From: Chthonomonas calidirosea T49
GTDB lineage: Bacteria > Armatimonadota > Chthonomonadetes > Chthonomonadales > Chthonomonadaceae
Length of the DNA: 64,000 bases
Reading direction: 5' to 3'
NCBI RefSeq assembly: GCF_000427095.1
Contig: NC_021487.1
Span: 2,253,325 to 2,317,324 of the forward strand
Numbering within the stretch: position 1 is the stretch's first letter; each line of letters opens with the position of its first letter. The notes under the pieces are model-generated. The model was not told the DNA's origin. It made no database searches and worked only from the letters and a program-made list of their open reading frames with translations. Of this stretch, positions 16,433 through 24,593 are shown piece by piece. The position numbers and the translations under genes are program-made.

Positions 16433-18115
16433 ATGCCGTCAAAACTAAAGATCATCTCTCTTGGTGGCAGCGGTGAGGTCGGGAAAAACATGCTGGTTTT
16501 TCACTACACCGCAGACGAAGCCGGCCTAGAGGATGCCATCGTCGTGGTGGATTCGGGGGTGATGTTCCCCACAGAAGAGCATCCCGGCGTTGATCTCATT
16601 ATCCCCGACATCACCTATCTCCTAGAGCATCGCGACCTAGTGAAGGCTATCTGCCTCACGCATGGTCATGAAGACCATATCGGTGCGCTTCCCTTCGTGC
16701 TTCGTCAGCTGCCCGTGCCCATCTACGGAACCCCGCTCACCCTTGGCATGGTACGCGAAAAACTTACCGAACACGGTCTCGCCGCAGCAACGGAGCTTCA
16801 CAACTATCCCGATCGAGAGCCGGTAACCTTCGGGCCTATCTCTGTGGAGGCCATCCACGTGACCCATACCCTGCCCGACACGGTCAGCCTCGTGTTGCGC
16901 ACCCCAGTCGGCACGGTGGTGCATACCGGCGATTTCAAAATTGATCAGACCCCAGTGGATAACCGCATCTGTGATCTCGCGCGCTTTTCTGAGGTGGGAG
17001 AGCAGGGCGTCACCTTGCTGATCTCCGACAGTGTAAACGCAGAACGCAAAGGCTGGTGCCCTTCGGAGCGTACGCTTCGCCCCACTTTCGAGCAGTTCAT
17101 GCGTGAGGCCGAAGGCCGCTTTATCCTGGCCACCTTTGGCTCAAATCTCCATCGGGTACAGATGGTGTGCGATGTGGCCGCAAACTTGGGAAGGAAAGTG
17201 GCCATCTACGGGCGCAGCATGAAGCAAAATGTGGCCACAGCGCGCGCACTTGGCTACCTCAAAATTGAAGACTCGCTGCTGGTTCGCGTGGAAGACCTCT
17301 CGAACTACGCCCCCAATGAGATCGTCATTCTTACCACCGGAAGCCAAGGAGAGCCTTTAGCCGGGCTAACCCGTATGAGTCGCGATGAGCACTCCCCACT
17401 TCGCATTCAACCCTCCGACACCGTCATCCTCTCCTCCACCCCGATTCCCGGCAACGAGGATAGTGTGTGGCGCGTGGTCAATCGCATCTGTCGTATCGGT
17501 GCCCGTATGATCTACGACCACATTCACAACGTGCACGTCTCCGGTCATGCCTACCAAGAAGAGCTGAAGATGATGATCACGCTCACGCGCCCCGAGTTCG
17601 TGGTGCCCTATCACGGGGAGCCGCGACATTATGCCGCCTATGTTCGTTTAGCGCGTGAAATGGGCTATCCGGAGGATCAGATTCTTACCTTTGAAACCGG
17701 TCAGGCGCTAGAAATGGATGCGGAGGGGGTGCGACACTGTAAGGAGACCATTCCGCATGGCAGCGTGCTGGTAGATGGCATCTCTACAGGGGGTGTGAGC
17801 GATGTGGTGCTGCGCGACCGCAAGCACCTCTCTCAAGGTGGTACGGTTATCGTGACCCTTGGTCTAGAACGCGACACCGGTGAGATCGTCTCCGGCCCCG
17901 ACCTCCTTTCGCGCGGCTTTCTGCACCCAGAAGATAGCAGCGAGCTGTTCGAGGAGGCCGCCGAGCGCGTACGCCAAGCTATCGAAGAGCTTGACGAAGA
18001 CGAGTTTTTCGATCTCGATACGCTCCGTGTCACCATTCACGATACGGTCGCCCGATTCTTACGTAAGCGCACCAATCGGCATCCCGTGGTCATCCCTGTG
18101 GTGATGGAGGTCTGA
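16433..18115 (+). CDS. rnj: Ribonuclease J
   Basis: The 560-aa protein is a metallo-beta-lactamase/beta-CASP ribonuclease that matures and degrades RNA with endonuclease and 5'-exonuclease activity. The zinc ligands are in LTHGHEDHIGALPF. The beta-CASP segment includes SDSVNAERKG and TFGSNLHRVQ. The later motif VHVSGHAYQEELKMM is also typical, and the C-terminal oligomerisation domain runs from about residue 450. There is no clear Shine-Dalgarno sequence near the ATG. The gene converges on the FAH-family gene with about 60 bp between the stops. Confidence 0.95.
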   Translation: MPSKLKIISLGGSGEVGKNMLVFHYTADEAGLEDAIVVVDSGVMFPTEEHPGVDLIIPDITYLLEHRDLVKAICLTHGHEDHIGALPFVLRQLPVPIYGTPLTLGMVREKLTEHGLAAATELHNYPDREPVTFGPISVEAIHVTHTLPDTVSLVLRTPVGTVVHTGDFKIDQTPVDNRICDLARFSEVGEQGVTLLISDSVNAERKGWCPSERTLRPTFEQFMREAEGRFILATFGSNLHRVQMVCDVAANLGRKVAIYGRSMKQNVATARALGYLKIEDSLLVRVEDLSNYAPNEIVILTTGSQGEPLAGLTRMSRDEHSPLRIQPSDTVILSSTPIPGNEDSVWRVVNRICRIGARMIYDHIHNVHVSGHAYQEELKMMITLTRPEFVVPYHGEPRHYAAYVRLAREMGYPEDQILTFETGQALEMDAEGVRHCKETIPHGSVLVDGISTGGVSDVVLRDRKHLSQGGTVIVTLGLERDTGEIVSGPDLLSRGFLHPEDSSELFEEAAERVRQAIEELDEDEFFDLDTLRVTIHDTVARFLRKRTNRHPVVIPVVMEV

Positions 18116-18174
18116 GTTTACAGTGACGGGCAATTCATCTCGGTGAACAAGCCGCGGAGGTTTTGCTGGCTGGC

Positions 18175-19026
18175 CTACATTGGGGATGGATTGCGCACGA
18201 CATTTCTCAGTGTGCCTAGGCCTTGGATGGTGACCTCCACAACATCGCCCTCCTTTAAAAAAACCGGTGGTTTTCGGAAAACCCCGACGCCCCCAGGCGT
18301 GCCCGTGGAGAGAATATCGCCAGGCTGTAAGGTAATAGTGCGCGAGAAGTAGGAGATAAGGTAAGGAATGCGAAAGATGAGATTGGATGTGTTGGAACTT
18401 TGCATGGTCTGCCCGTTAAGGGTAAGAGAAATAGGCAGGTCATGCGGGTCCGGTATCTCATCGGCAGTAACCAGATAGGGCCCGATAGGGAAAAACCCAT
18501 CGGGTGTTTTGCCTCGTACCCACTGTTTGTCGCCATACTGAATATCGCGTGCCGTAACATCGTTGGCGCAGAGGTAGCCAGCTACATAGTCCATCGCAGC
18601 CGCTTCGGGGATGTTACGTCCCTGTCTTCCGATAACCACGGCTAGCTCGGCCTCATAGTCTATCTGGTTCGAAACGCCGGGAAGTAGGGGAATAATGCCT
18701 TCGGGGTCGTTAATGGCCGTGGCATATTTGCTGAAGAGAATGGGTCGTTCGGGAATAGGTTGATTCTGCTCTTCGCAATGATCTCTATAGTTCTGTCCTA
18801 CGCAGAGAATCTTTGGAGGGTCGGCAATGGGGGCCAGCAGTTGCACTTCTGAAAGCGGTACGGTTTCGGGCTCAAGGGCCTGCTGCGCGTATTGCCACAC
18901 GGGCGTTCCCTTTGCAAGGAAGGCTGCCATACTCGCCCCCTCCACGGAGAGCGGTATCACGGTGGCCTCATCTCGCAAGACGCCCAGCCGAACCGCATTT
19001 TGATAGCGAAAACGCACGAGTTTCAT
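18175..19026 (-). CDS. Fumarylacetoacetate hydrolase-family protein
   Basis: The 283-aa protein belongs to the FAH superfamily, whose members hydrolyse or decarboxylate beta-keto acids such as acylpyruvates, with a divalent metal. ILCVGQNYRDHCEE starts the catalytic domain. The metal ligands are in DYEAELAVVIG and in NDVTARDIQ, and LSTGTPGGVG is the family's closing motif. The first 60 residues form the small N-terminal domain found in the FahA-like and acylpyruvase-type proteins. Neighbours (zinc ribbon and sugar kinase genes on the same strand) do not reveal a pathway. Substrate is undetermined. Confidence 0.92.
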   Translation of the reverse strand: MKLVRFRYQNAVRLGVLRDEATVIPLSVEGASMAAFLAKGTPVWQYAQQALEPETVPLSEVQLLAPIADPPKILCVGQNYRDHCEEQNQPIPERPILFSKYATAINDPEGIIPLLPGVSNQIDYEAELAVVIGRQGRNIPEAAAMDYVAGYLCANDVTARDIQYGDKQWVRGKTPDGFFPIGPYLVTADEIPDPHDLPISLTLNGQTMQSSNTSNLIFRIPYLISYFSRTITLQPGDILSTGTPGGVGVFRKPPVFLKEGDVVEVTIQGLGTLRNVVRNPSPM

Positions 19027-19063
19027 CGGTTATCTCCCACAGAAAAAGGTAAAAAATGCCCGA

Positions 19064-19339
19064 CTAACGCCAGGGATGTAGAAGAAAAAGAACGATCAGC
19101 ACGATCACCAGAAGGGCAACGATGAGAAAAAGGGTCGGTAGAGCCGACGAGCGTTGTTTTTGAGCCTTCCGAAGCGCAACGCGCTCCTCCAGGGTAAGCT
19201 TTACCGGCATCTCCTTTTGGGGTGGCGAAGCACCCTCCTCAGGAGGGTCCCCTAAAGTTTTGCCGCACTGCCAGCAGGGATCTTGAGGGGTTGCATCTTG
19301 ATTGACCGCCCCGCAATGGGGACAGCGAATACGTTCCAT
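19064..19339 (-). CDS. Small zinc-ribbon membrane protein
   Basis: The 91-aa protein has an N-terminal zinc ribbon with RCPHCGAVNQ and PCWQCGKTLG (two CxxC knuckles). A charged linker follows, then one C-terminal membrane helix (LPTLFLIVALLVIVLIVLFLL) and a short basic end. The ribbon would face the cytoplasm if the helix is a tail anchor. No function is known for this arrangement. It lies between the FGGY kinase gene and the FAH-family gene on the same strand and may be co-transcribed with them. Confidence 0.8.
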   Translation of the reverse strand: MERIRCPHCGAVNQDATPQDPCWQCGKTLGDPPEEGASPPQKEMPVKLTLEERVALRKAQKQRSSALPTLFLIVALLVIVLIVLFLLHPWR

Positions 19340-19413
19340 GCATGCTCCTTTTAGACGAATTGAAAGAATCTCTTCTATTCTACCTGCACACCATCATCGT
19401 GACCGACCACAAT

Positions 19414-20907
19414 TTAGAGAAGTTGCTCACGTGCTGCTCGCATGCGCGCTCTCATACGAAGGAAGGTCTCATGATAAGCCGCACGAGGTTCAAAAGTTCG
19501 CTCTACAGGCACCGTGGGATGAGGGAGCTGGAGCAGTTTTATCGTCTCCAAAGCCAAAAGCGCCGCTCCACGACTACTGGCCTCGGCCTCCTTCGACAGA
19601 CCAATGGGACGCCCTATCGCATCCGCCATCATCTGCGCCCACAACGGCGAACGCCCAAGCGCTCCGCCAGAAGCCACGATGTGGCTTGCCTTTGGAAAGA
19701 GGGGGCTCAAGCGTTCGACCGCCTCGGCAAACTGCATGGCTACCGCTTCCATCCCAGCCGCAAGAATGTCTAAGGGAGTGGTGTCGAGCTGTAGCCCTAG
19801 CAAAGAGGCCTTAGCGGATAGGCTCCAACCAAAGCTCCGCTCTCCGGCAAGAAAGGGGAGAAACAGCAGGCCATGGTCGCCGGGTGCTCTCTCCAAAAGC
19901 AGGTTTTCTGCATTTTCGGGAAGGCGTAAGGTGCGCTGCATCCAGTCGTACACAAGCCCACCATCGCTGAAAGCCGCCCCGATAAGCGGCCTATACCTAT
20001 CCACCCGATAGCGCCAGAGCCCTGCGGGCGGGTCGGGATCCAAAGCCTCCTGACGGATATCCCATAAAACACGTAACGCGCCCGAAGTGCCCAAATTGAG
20101 GGCCATACGCGTGCTATCCATGCACCCACTTCCCACATTGCTGCAGGCACCATCGCCATAGGGCAAACAGAAGGGCTTATTCGCCAACGCTGGCCACCGC
20201 GCAGCATAGGTAGACGGTAACCCTTCCAGCCGTTCGCCATCAGCGGCAATCGAGGCGAAATGCTTCACGGAAAGGCCCAACTGGTTCAACAACTCCTCAT
20301 CCCAAACACAGCGTTTTTGGTTGAAGAGCCCTGTAGCCGAAGCCATCGAGATGGAGATCGGCACGTCGCCCCGGCCAAACCAACGCCGGTAAAGAAACTC
20401 TCCTGGCGAGATCCATTGAGCCACTTTCGAAAACGTATCGGGGAAGCTCTCTCGAAGCCAGGCTAGGCGCGCCGGATAGTAGGAGGGATGAAGAGGGCAG
20501 CCGGTACGCGCGTGAATGCTCTGTGCATCCAGCTGTTCACGCAGACGGTGGGCCGCGGCGGCGGCTCGCATATCGGCCCAGTTATAAAGCGGCGTTACAG
20601 GGCGTCCTCGCGCATCCACGCCCAAACAGGAGTGCCAAAAGGTAGATACGCCCACCACCGCCACCTGCTGGGCCTTCTCCCCTGCGTTGGACAGGGCGGC
20701 GTCGAGGCAGCGTTCTACATAAGTGGCAAGCTCCTCCATGTCCATCTCAACACCGCCCTCTGAGGTCATCTTCATGCGATAGGCCACCTGCGCATGGACG
20801 TTCTCAACGGCACGCCCTTGGAGGTCCCACAGCATCACACGGGCGGAGGAGGTCCCGACATCTATGGAAAGGGCCAAGGGGTCACTACCGCCAGTTGGGG
20901 GGCACAT
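19414..20907 (-). CDS. FGGY-family carbohydrate kinase (gluconokinase/xylulokinase type)
   Basis: From ATG at 20907 the protein is 497 aa, the normal FGGY length. The frame is open further upstream, but those 58 residues lie inside the DinB gene and do not look like a kinase. LALSIDVGTSSARVMLWD is the N-terminal phosphate loop, NLGTSGALRV the second ATP motif, FLAGERSFGW the FGGY gluconate/xylulose-kinase pattern, and VASGGALGRSPLWAQMMAD the C-terminal signature. It would phosphorylate a sugar or sugar acid in the cytoplasm. The GERS-x-GW pattern slightly favours gluconate. It overlaps the DinB-like gene by 23 bp. Confidence 0.88.
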   Translation of the reverse strand: MCPPTGGSDPLALSIDVGTSSARVMLWDLQGRAVENVHAQVAYRMKMTSEGGVEMDMEELATYVERCLDAALSNAGEKAQQVAVVGVSTFWHSCLGVDARGRPVTPLYNWADMRAAAAAHRLREQLDAQSIHARTGCPLHPSYYPARLAWLRESFPDTFSKVAQWISPGEFLYRRWFGRGDVPISISMASATGLFNQKRCVWDEELLNQLGLSVKHFASIAADGERLEGLPSTYAARWPALANKPFCLPYGDGACSNVGSGCMDSTRMALNLGTSGALRVLWDIRQEALDPDPPAGLWRYRVDRYRPLIGAAFSDGGLVYDWMQRTLRLPENAENLLLERAPGDHGLLFLPFLAGERSFGWSLSAKASLLGLQLDTTPLDILAAGMEAVAMQFAEAVERLSPLFPKASHIVASGGALGRSPLWAQMMADAIGRPIGLSKEAEASSRGAALLALETIKLLQLPHPTVPVERTFEPRAAYHETFLRMRARMRAAREQLL

Positions 20908-21349
20908 GAAACTCGGTATCTCCGTACAGCGTTTGAATGAAGTTGACCTGCCCAGCATGGTAGGCCATGTTGCGATAGCCCATAAGGATGAAACGATGCC
21001 CAGGGATGCGCGCGTTGCGACGTTCATACTCCCGTTCGAGGTCGGCATCCGACAGGCTCTCGATCGATTTTGCCAAGGCATCAGCGCTTTCTAGCAGCGC
21101 CTGGAGGGCGGGCTCCGCCTCCTGAAACACAGGGGGCTCCATATCGTGCGGCTCGCCGTGAAGATAGGATGCAAACGAGTAGTTTACAGCCACGCACTCA
21201 GCGACTAGGTCGAGCACGGAGCGTGTTGTGACGCCATCAGAAACCGGCACGCGCCAATTGAGCTTATCGGGGGCTGTGGTTCTTACAAAATGCGCAAGCG
21301 ATTCGGCGATGGCACGAGTATGCTCCGCAACATAATCCTGAACACGCAT
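20885..21349 (-). CDS. DinB-like four-helix protein
   Basis: The 154-aa protein matches the DinB/DfsB-like superfamily of small four-helix-bundle proteins, often metal-dependent thiol transferases. AYHAGQVNFIQTLYG is the typical last helix with HxGQ. The first metal-ligand histidine expected in helix 2 is not evident (LVAECVAVNYSFASYLHG instead), so the metal site may be incomplete. It overlaps the start of the downstream kinase gene. Activity is unknown. Confidence 0.75.
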   Translation of the reverse strand: MRVQDYVAEHTRAIAESLAHFVRTTAPDKLNWRVPVSDGVTTRSVLDLVAECVAVNYSFASYLHGEPHDMEPPVFQEAEPALQALLESADALAKSIESLSDADLEREYERRNARIPGHRFILMGYRNMAYHAGQVNFIQTLYGDTEFHVPPNWR

Positions 21350-21610
21350 GATCTTTCCACTCCTTTGACAATCTCAGCAGAACAACCCTATTTTACCGAA
21401 TCGTCCTGAGCTTACCGCGCACACATTTCGGCGAGCTAGGCAGCCAATAGAGAGTAGCAAATGGAGTGGAGCTGCATGGGGACTTTCCAGCCCGCTAGTC
21501 ACGGCCCACGATTCACCGGCCACTAGATGGCAAATGGAGCGCGTAAGAGAAGATGAGGTGTTACCCTAGCGGGCTGAGCACCCAAAAACGCCCTTCGGCA
21601 TCGAGCCCGT

Positions 21611-22327
21611 CTAATTCCCTGCCTCGCAGGGGATGTTGTGGCGCCGACACACCCCCGAAAGCAGGTTCCACAGGGCTTCGAGCGCCTGCTGAGCTGCGTC
21701 TAGCGCCTCTTCAGCCATCGCTTCATCGCAAACCGTTTGCGCAAGCAGCTGTTTCTCCTGTGCTCGATGGGCTCTATCTGCCTCGACATGCACGGCAAAA
21801 TAGCGCAAGGTCTCCACATCGCGAATGCCGTAGTGCTGCTTTAGACCCTCTATTTTCGTCTCGGATACCTCTGGAATCTGGCTCTCATAGGCGTAGAGCG
21901 CTGCAAGCCCACGAGTGAAATGACCACGGCCACATAGCGCCTGAAAAGTTGCCACACACGCGGCGGTCTCCCTTTGAACGGCCGTGTTGAGCACTTGGCT
22001 CTTCGTTAGGCCAAGCCCCTCAGCGAATCGAAGCCACAGTTCGGGATGGTTCGGAGAACCGCCCTCTTCTTCCATAAGGTTCTGCAAGATCGGCTTGCGC
22101 AGCTCCGGGTCGGCGATGCGAGAATGGAGGGCGGAGAGATAGGTGGGGAAGGCTGCTACATGACGATAGTATTGGCAGGCGTAATCTTGTAGCGCTTCCA
22201 ACGACAGCGTTCCCTGGTTCCATGCCTGATAGAAGGGATGGGTAAGCACGTGTTTGGCGGCGATGGCCGCATCGAGACGGCGGAGGAACAACTCGGCTGT
22301 GTAGGGCCGTTGGGCACTAGACGTCAT
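21611..22327 (-). CDS. CADD-like iron oxygenase, probable self-sacrificing p-aminobenzoate synthase
   Basis: The 238-aa protein has the TenA/PqqC-like all-helical fold of the CADD family. CADD of Chlamydia makes p-aminobenzoate for folate from its own tyrosine and lysine side chains, using iron and oxygen. With a constant offset of +6 from the CADD numbering as I remember it, the metal ligands are Glu87, His94, Glu148, His180, Asp184 and His187. The tyrosines fall at 33, 49, 147 and 176, the amino-donor lysine at 158, and Trp at 98. All are present. folB lies about 290 bp away on the opposite strand, fitting a role in folate synthesis. A simple TenA/thiaminase role is the alternative. Confidence 0.82.
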   Translation of the reverse strand: MTSSAQRPYTAELFLRRLDAAIAAKHVLTHPFYQAWNQGTLSLEALQDYACQYYRHVAAFPTYLSALHSRIADPELRKPILQNLMEEEGGSPNHPELWLRFAEGLGLTKSQVLNTAVQRETAACVATFQALCGRGHFTRGLAALYAYESQIPEVSETKIEGLKQHYGIRDVETLRYFAVHVEADRAHRAQEKQLLAQTVCDEAMAEEALDAAQQALEALWNLLSGVCRRHNIPCEAGN

Positions 22328-22475
22328 ATCTGAAAGTCTCCTTTAGCAGTGAGAGGATAACGTTTGGGCGAGCATCCATGCATAGACCTCGATGCTATCG
22401 AAGGATGGCTCGCGGCACTAGAAACCGACCCTGTTGGGCGAAACAGGGTACATCGAGGGGCAAGAGGAGATGAAA

Positions 22476-22548
22476 TGGAGCTGGGGGGATTCGAACCCCC
22501 GACCTCTTCGATGCGAACGAAGCGCTCTCCCAGCTGAGCCACAGCCCC
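22476..22548 (-). tRNA. tRNA-Ala (anticodon CGC)
   Basis: The minus strand reads GGGGCTG (acceptor), a D-arm with AGCTGGGAGA, and the anticodon stem-loop CTTCG-TTCGCAT-CGAAG with anticodon CGC. The variable loop AGGTC, T-arm GGGGG-TTCGAAT-CCCCC, and acceptor 3' strand CAGCTCC with discriminator A complete it. It decodes the alanine codon GCG. The CCA end is not encoded. Confidence 0.97.
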
Positions 22549-22563
22549 TTGTCAACTTTATGT

Positions 22564-22592
22564 AGTATACACAGCGTGTAGGAAATTGTCAA
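22564..22592 (-). promoter_or_regulatory. Promoter of the tRNA-Ala gene
   Basis: Minus strand: consensus TTGACA (22592-22587), a 17-bp spacer, and TATACT (22569-22564), ending 15 bp before the mature tRNA 5' end. Confidence 0.8.
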
Positions 22593-22617
22593 GCTTCACC
22601 TGTTAGCTGCATCGGTA

Positions 22618-23034
22618 ATGAGGGGTACAATCTCAGTGACACGCTCAGCAGGAAACACTTGCACATTGAACGAGGACACCATTTTCATCGAAGGGTTGGA
22701 GCTCTATGCCTATCACGGTGTGCCGGAGGCGGAGCGCGAAATTGGACATCGGTATCGCATAGATGCACGGCTTCGGCTCGACCTTCGCGAGGCAGGAAAA
22801 ACCGATAGCATTCGAAGCACGGTGGACTATGCCTCGGTAGCACAAACGATTGTAGAGACCGCCACAAAGGAGCGCTTTTTGCTCGTAGAGGCGCTTGCCG
22901 AAACTCTTTGCAACAGACTTCTGGAAGGCTTCCCAACTGTGGAAGAGGTGACGCTGACCGTCCGAAAGGTGCTGCCGCCCTTTCCCTGCGTCGTTGCATC
23001 TGTCGGGGTGGAGATAACGCGCCGACGCACCTAG
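22618..23034 (+). CDS. folB: Dihydroneopterin aldolase
   Basis: This folate-pathway enzyme cleaves 7,8-dihydroneopterin to 6-hydroxymethyl-dihydropterin and glycolaldehyde. The core reads DTIFIEGLELYAYHGVPEAE, the FolB N-terminal motif with the conserved Tyr-His-Gly. STVDYASVAQ and VEALAETLCNRLL contain the substrate-binding and catalytic regions, and VRKVLPPFP is the catalytic-lysine segment. From ATG at 22618 it is 138 aa, about 15 longer than usual, and no clear ribosome site precedes this ATG. An in-frame TTG at 22666 would give the usual length. The 3' end overlaps the nurA gene on the other strand by 4 bp. Confidence 0.9.
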   Translation: MRGTISVTRSAGNTCTLNEDTIFIEGLELYAYHGVPEAEREIGHRYRIDARLRLDLREAGKTDSIRSTVDYASVAQTIVETATKERFLLVEALAETLCNRLLEGFPTVEEVTLTVRKVLPPFPCVVASVGVEITRRRT

Positions 23035-24239
23035 ATACGCCGCATGCGTTTACTCATCGCTTTGCGACTCGATTCCACGGGAACATGTTTGGCAACGAGC
23101 TGGGCCTCCAGCAACCTAAAGAAGACCTCTCTCTCTGGGGCGCGTACAATGGCCTGCTCATGCGCCTCTGCGAGCGCCACCGGATAGCCCGATCCTTTTC
23201 GTGCCTGATCGTAGCAGAGGGCATGCACCCTCTCGAGAAGCGCCTCTTCTTCCGCCACCCAAGCCGGCAGCTCGATGCGAGCGATCTCCGCCCCTGTATG
23301 CAAGTAGAAGAAGTAAATGCGCTGTTGCTTTCCATAGAACTGCAAAACCTTCGAGCGCGAGCCGAAAAGAGCAGAGCGCTCGCCAGGACGTAACCGTGCG
23401 GCAAAGAGGTCGGCATCGGTAAGCACCTCCACGCCGGCGCAAGCTGGCTCTTCATACTGCGGGGCCGTGCGCAACCTCTTGGGGCAGAAACGGTCGCAGT
23501 CGGTTTTGGGATGAGGGCACCGAGCAACACGCAACATGTTGACAACTTCGCGGCTTTGAGGCGCGCTGATGTAGCCCACTATCGGTGCGCGCCTGGCCTG
23601 CATCCGCTCGAGTGCTTCCATGAAGCGATGTAAGGCGTTTTCTCGAAAGTGAGGAGCCTCCGACTCGATGGGCCAAAGTATGAGGCTACCGTCCGCCATC
23701 AGAAACGGCGGTTCCGTTTCCTGCTCGGCAAGGGTCGCAAGTTGCTCGATCTCGTTTAAAAACCGATAGACGGCGAAACGGCGCGGTAGAATCGCACCCT
23801 GTTCAGCACCAAGAAACGCTTCGAGTTCGTCGGTCTGCATCTCTTCATTGCCTTCGAATAAGGAGAGAGAAGGACAGGAGCGAAGCTCTACATGAGGGTT
23901 GGGGCGATAGCGAATAATGGCCGAACCGATGTTAAGCAGGTAGCAGGGTAGGATGTCATGCCGTTCGGGCAAGATCTGCGAGCCATCCACAGCGACCGCG
24001 GTATAGACAGACGGCGTAGTGGATAGAGCGAAGCTCTTGTGCGGCACATCGAGTAGAGTCGGCAACAGCCAGGAGGTTCGGCTCGACTGCAGGCGTTGAT
24101 CCAATCTCTGCCACTCGGCCGCCGCACTCTCCATGCGTCGCAGAGCCTCTTCCAAAGCGGTTAGGCGTTTAGGCCGCAGTTCAGACACCTCTAGGGTGAA
24201 GTTCTGCAACTGTGCGGCCACTTGCCGAAAATCGAGCAT
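23031..24239 (-). CDS. NurA-domain nuclease-like protein
   Basis: The protein is 402 aa from ATG at 24239, which has GGAG eight bases upstream. The frame also opens at a TTG at 24257. NurA nucleases resect DNA ends together with the HerA helicase in archaea and some bacteria. The RNase-H-like NurA core shows AVAVDGSQILPE and a second acidic strand, MADGSLILW. It ends with GYPVALAEAHEQAIV, the conserved C-terminal segment. An inserted cysteine cluster (CPHPKTDCDRFCP plus a Cys about 20 residues later) could bind zinc or an Fe-S cluster. No herA is adjacent. Confidence 0.82.
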   Translation of the reverse strand: MLDFRQVAAQLQNFTLEVSELRPKRLTALEEALRRMESAAAEWQRLDQRLQSSRTSWLLPTLLDVPHKSFALSTTPSVYTAVAVDGSQILPERHDILPCYLLNIGSAIIRYRPNPHVELRSCPSLSLFEGNEEMQTDELEAFLGAEQGAILPRRFAVYRFLNEIEQLATLAEQETEPPFLMADGSLILWPIESEAPHFRENALHRFMEALERMQARRAPIVGYISAPQSREVVNMLRVARCPHPKTDCDRFCPKRLRTAPQYEEPACAGVEVLTDADLFAARLRPGERSALFGSRSKVLQFYGKQQRIYFFYLHTGAEIARIELPAWVAEEEALLERVHALCYDQARKGSGYPVALAEAHEQAIVRAPEREVFFRLLEAQLVAKHVPVESSRKAMSKRMRRI

Positions 24240-24257
24240 AAGCGGGCTCCATGCCAA

Positions 24258-24593
24258 AACGAGCGTTCACGCTTATTCTACCGCTTTCCAGCCAAACCTG
24301 CGCTTGACTTTTACCCACACCACGCAGAGCTAGCGATGGCTTCGTTGTTTTCTCTTTCTGCAGAGACTCACCCGTCGGCAGCACAGCCCAGGCCATTGGC
24401 AAATAGCTCTCTGTGCCAGAGCGGTTAAACGCTTCAGGGTTTATCGGCCAATTCAGTTCCGGAAGATAGAGTCTGCAAAAAAGTGCCAACCTAGAGAGAC
24501 CATCCCACAAGAAGGTAAAATAGAGAATGGGTACAGAATCGCTGTTTCTGCTAAGGATGGGGGGAAACCCCTAGAAGAAAGGACGAACTGGCT
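24258..24593. other. Intergenic region between nurA and zwf
   Basis: These 336 bp separate two divergent genes and should hold both promoters, but no convincing -35/-10 pair was found; TAAAAT near 24516 is the best -10 candidate for zwf. A minus-strand ORF crosses the region but overlaps the nurA start and has no ribosome site or recognisable domain, so I do not call it. Confidence 0.4.

Noticed and set aside
20908-21081. Longer N-terminus for the FGGY kinase
   Set aside because: It reads through the DinB-like gene in another frame and precedes the normal FGGY first strand.
24181-24510. Minus-strand 109-codon open frame between nurA and zwf
   Set aside because: It overlaps the start of nurA in another frame, has no ribosome site and shows no domain.
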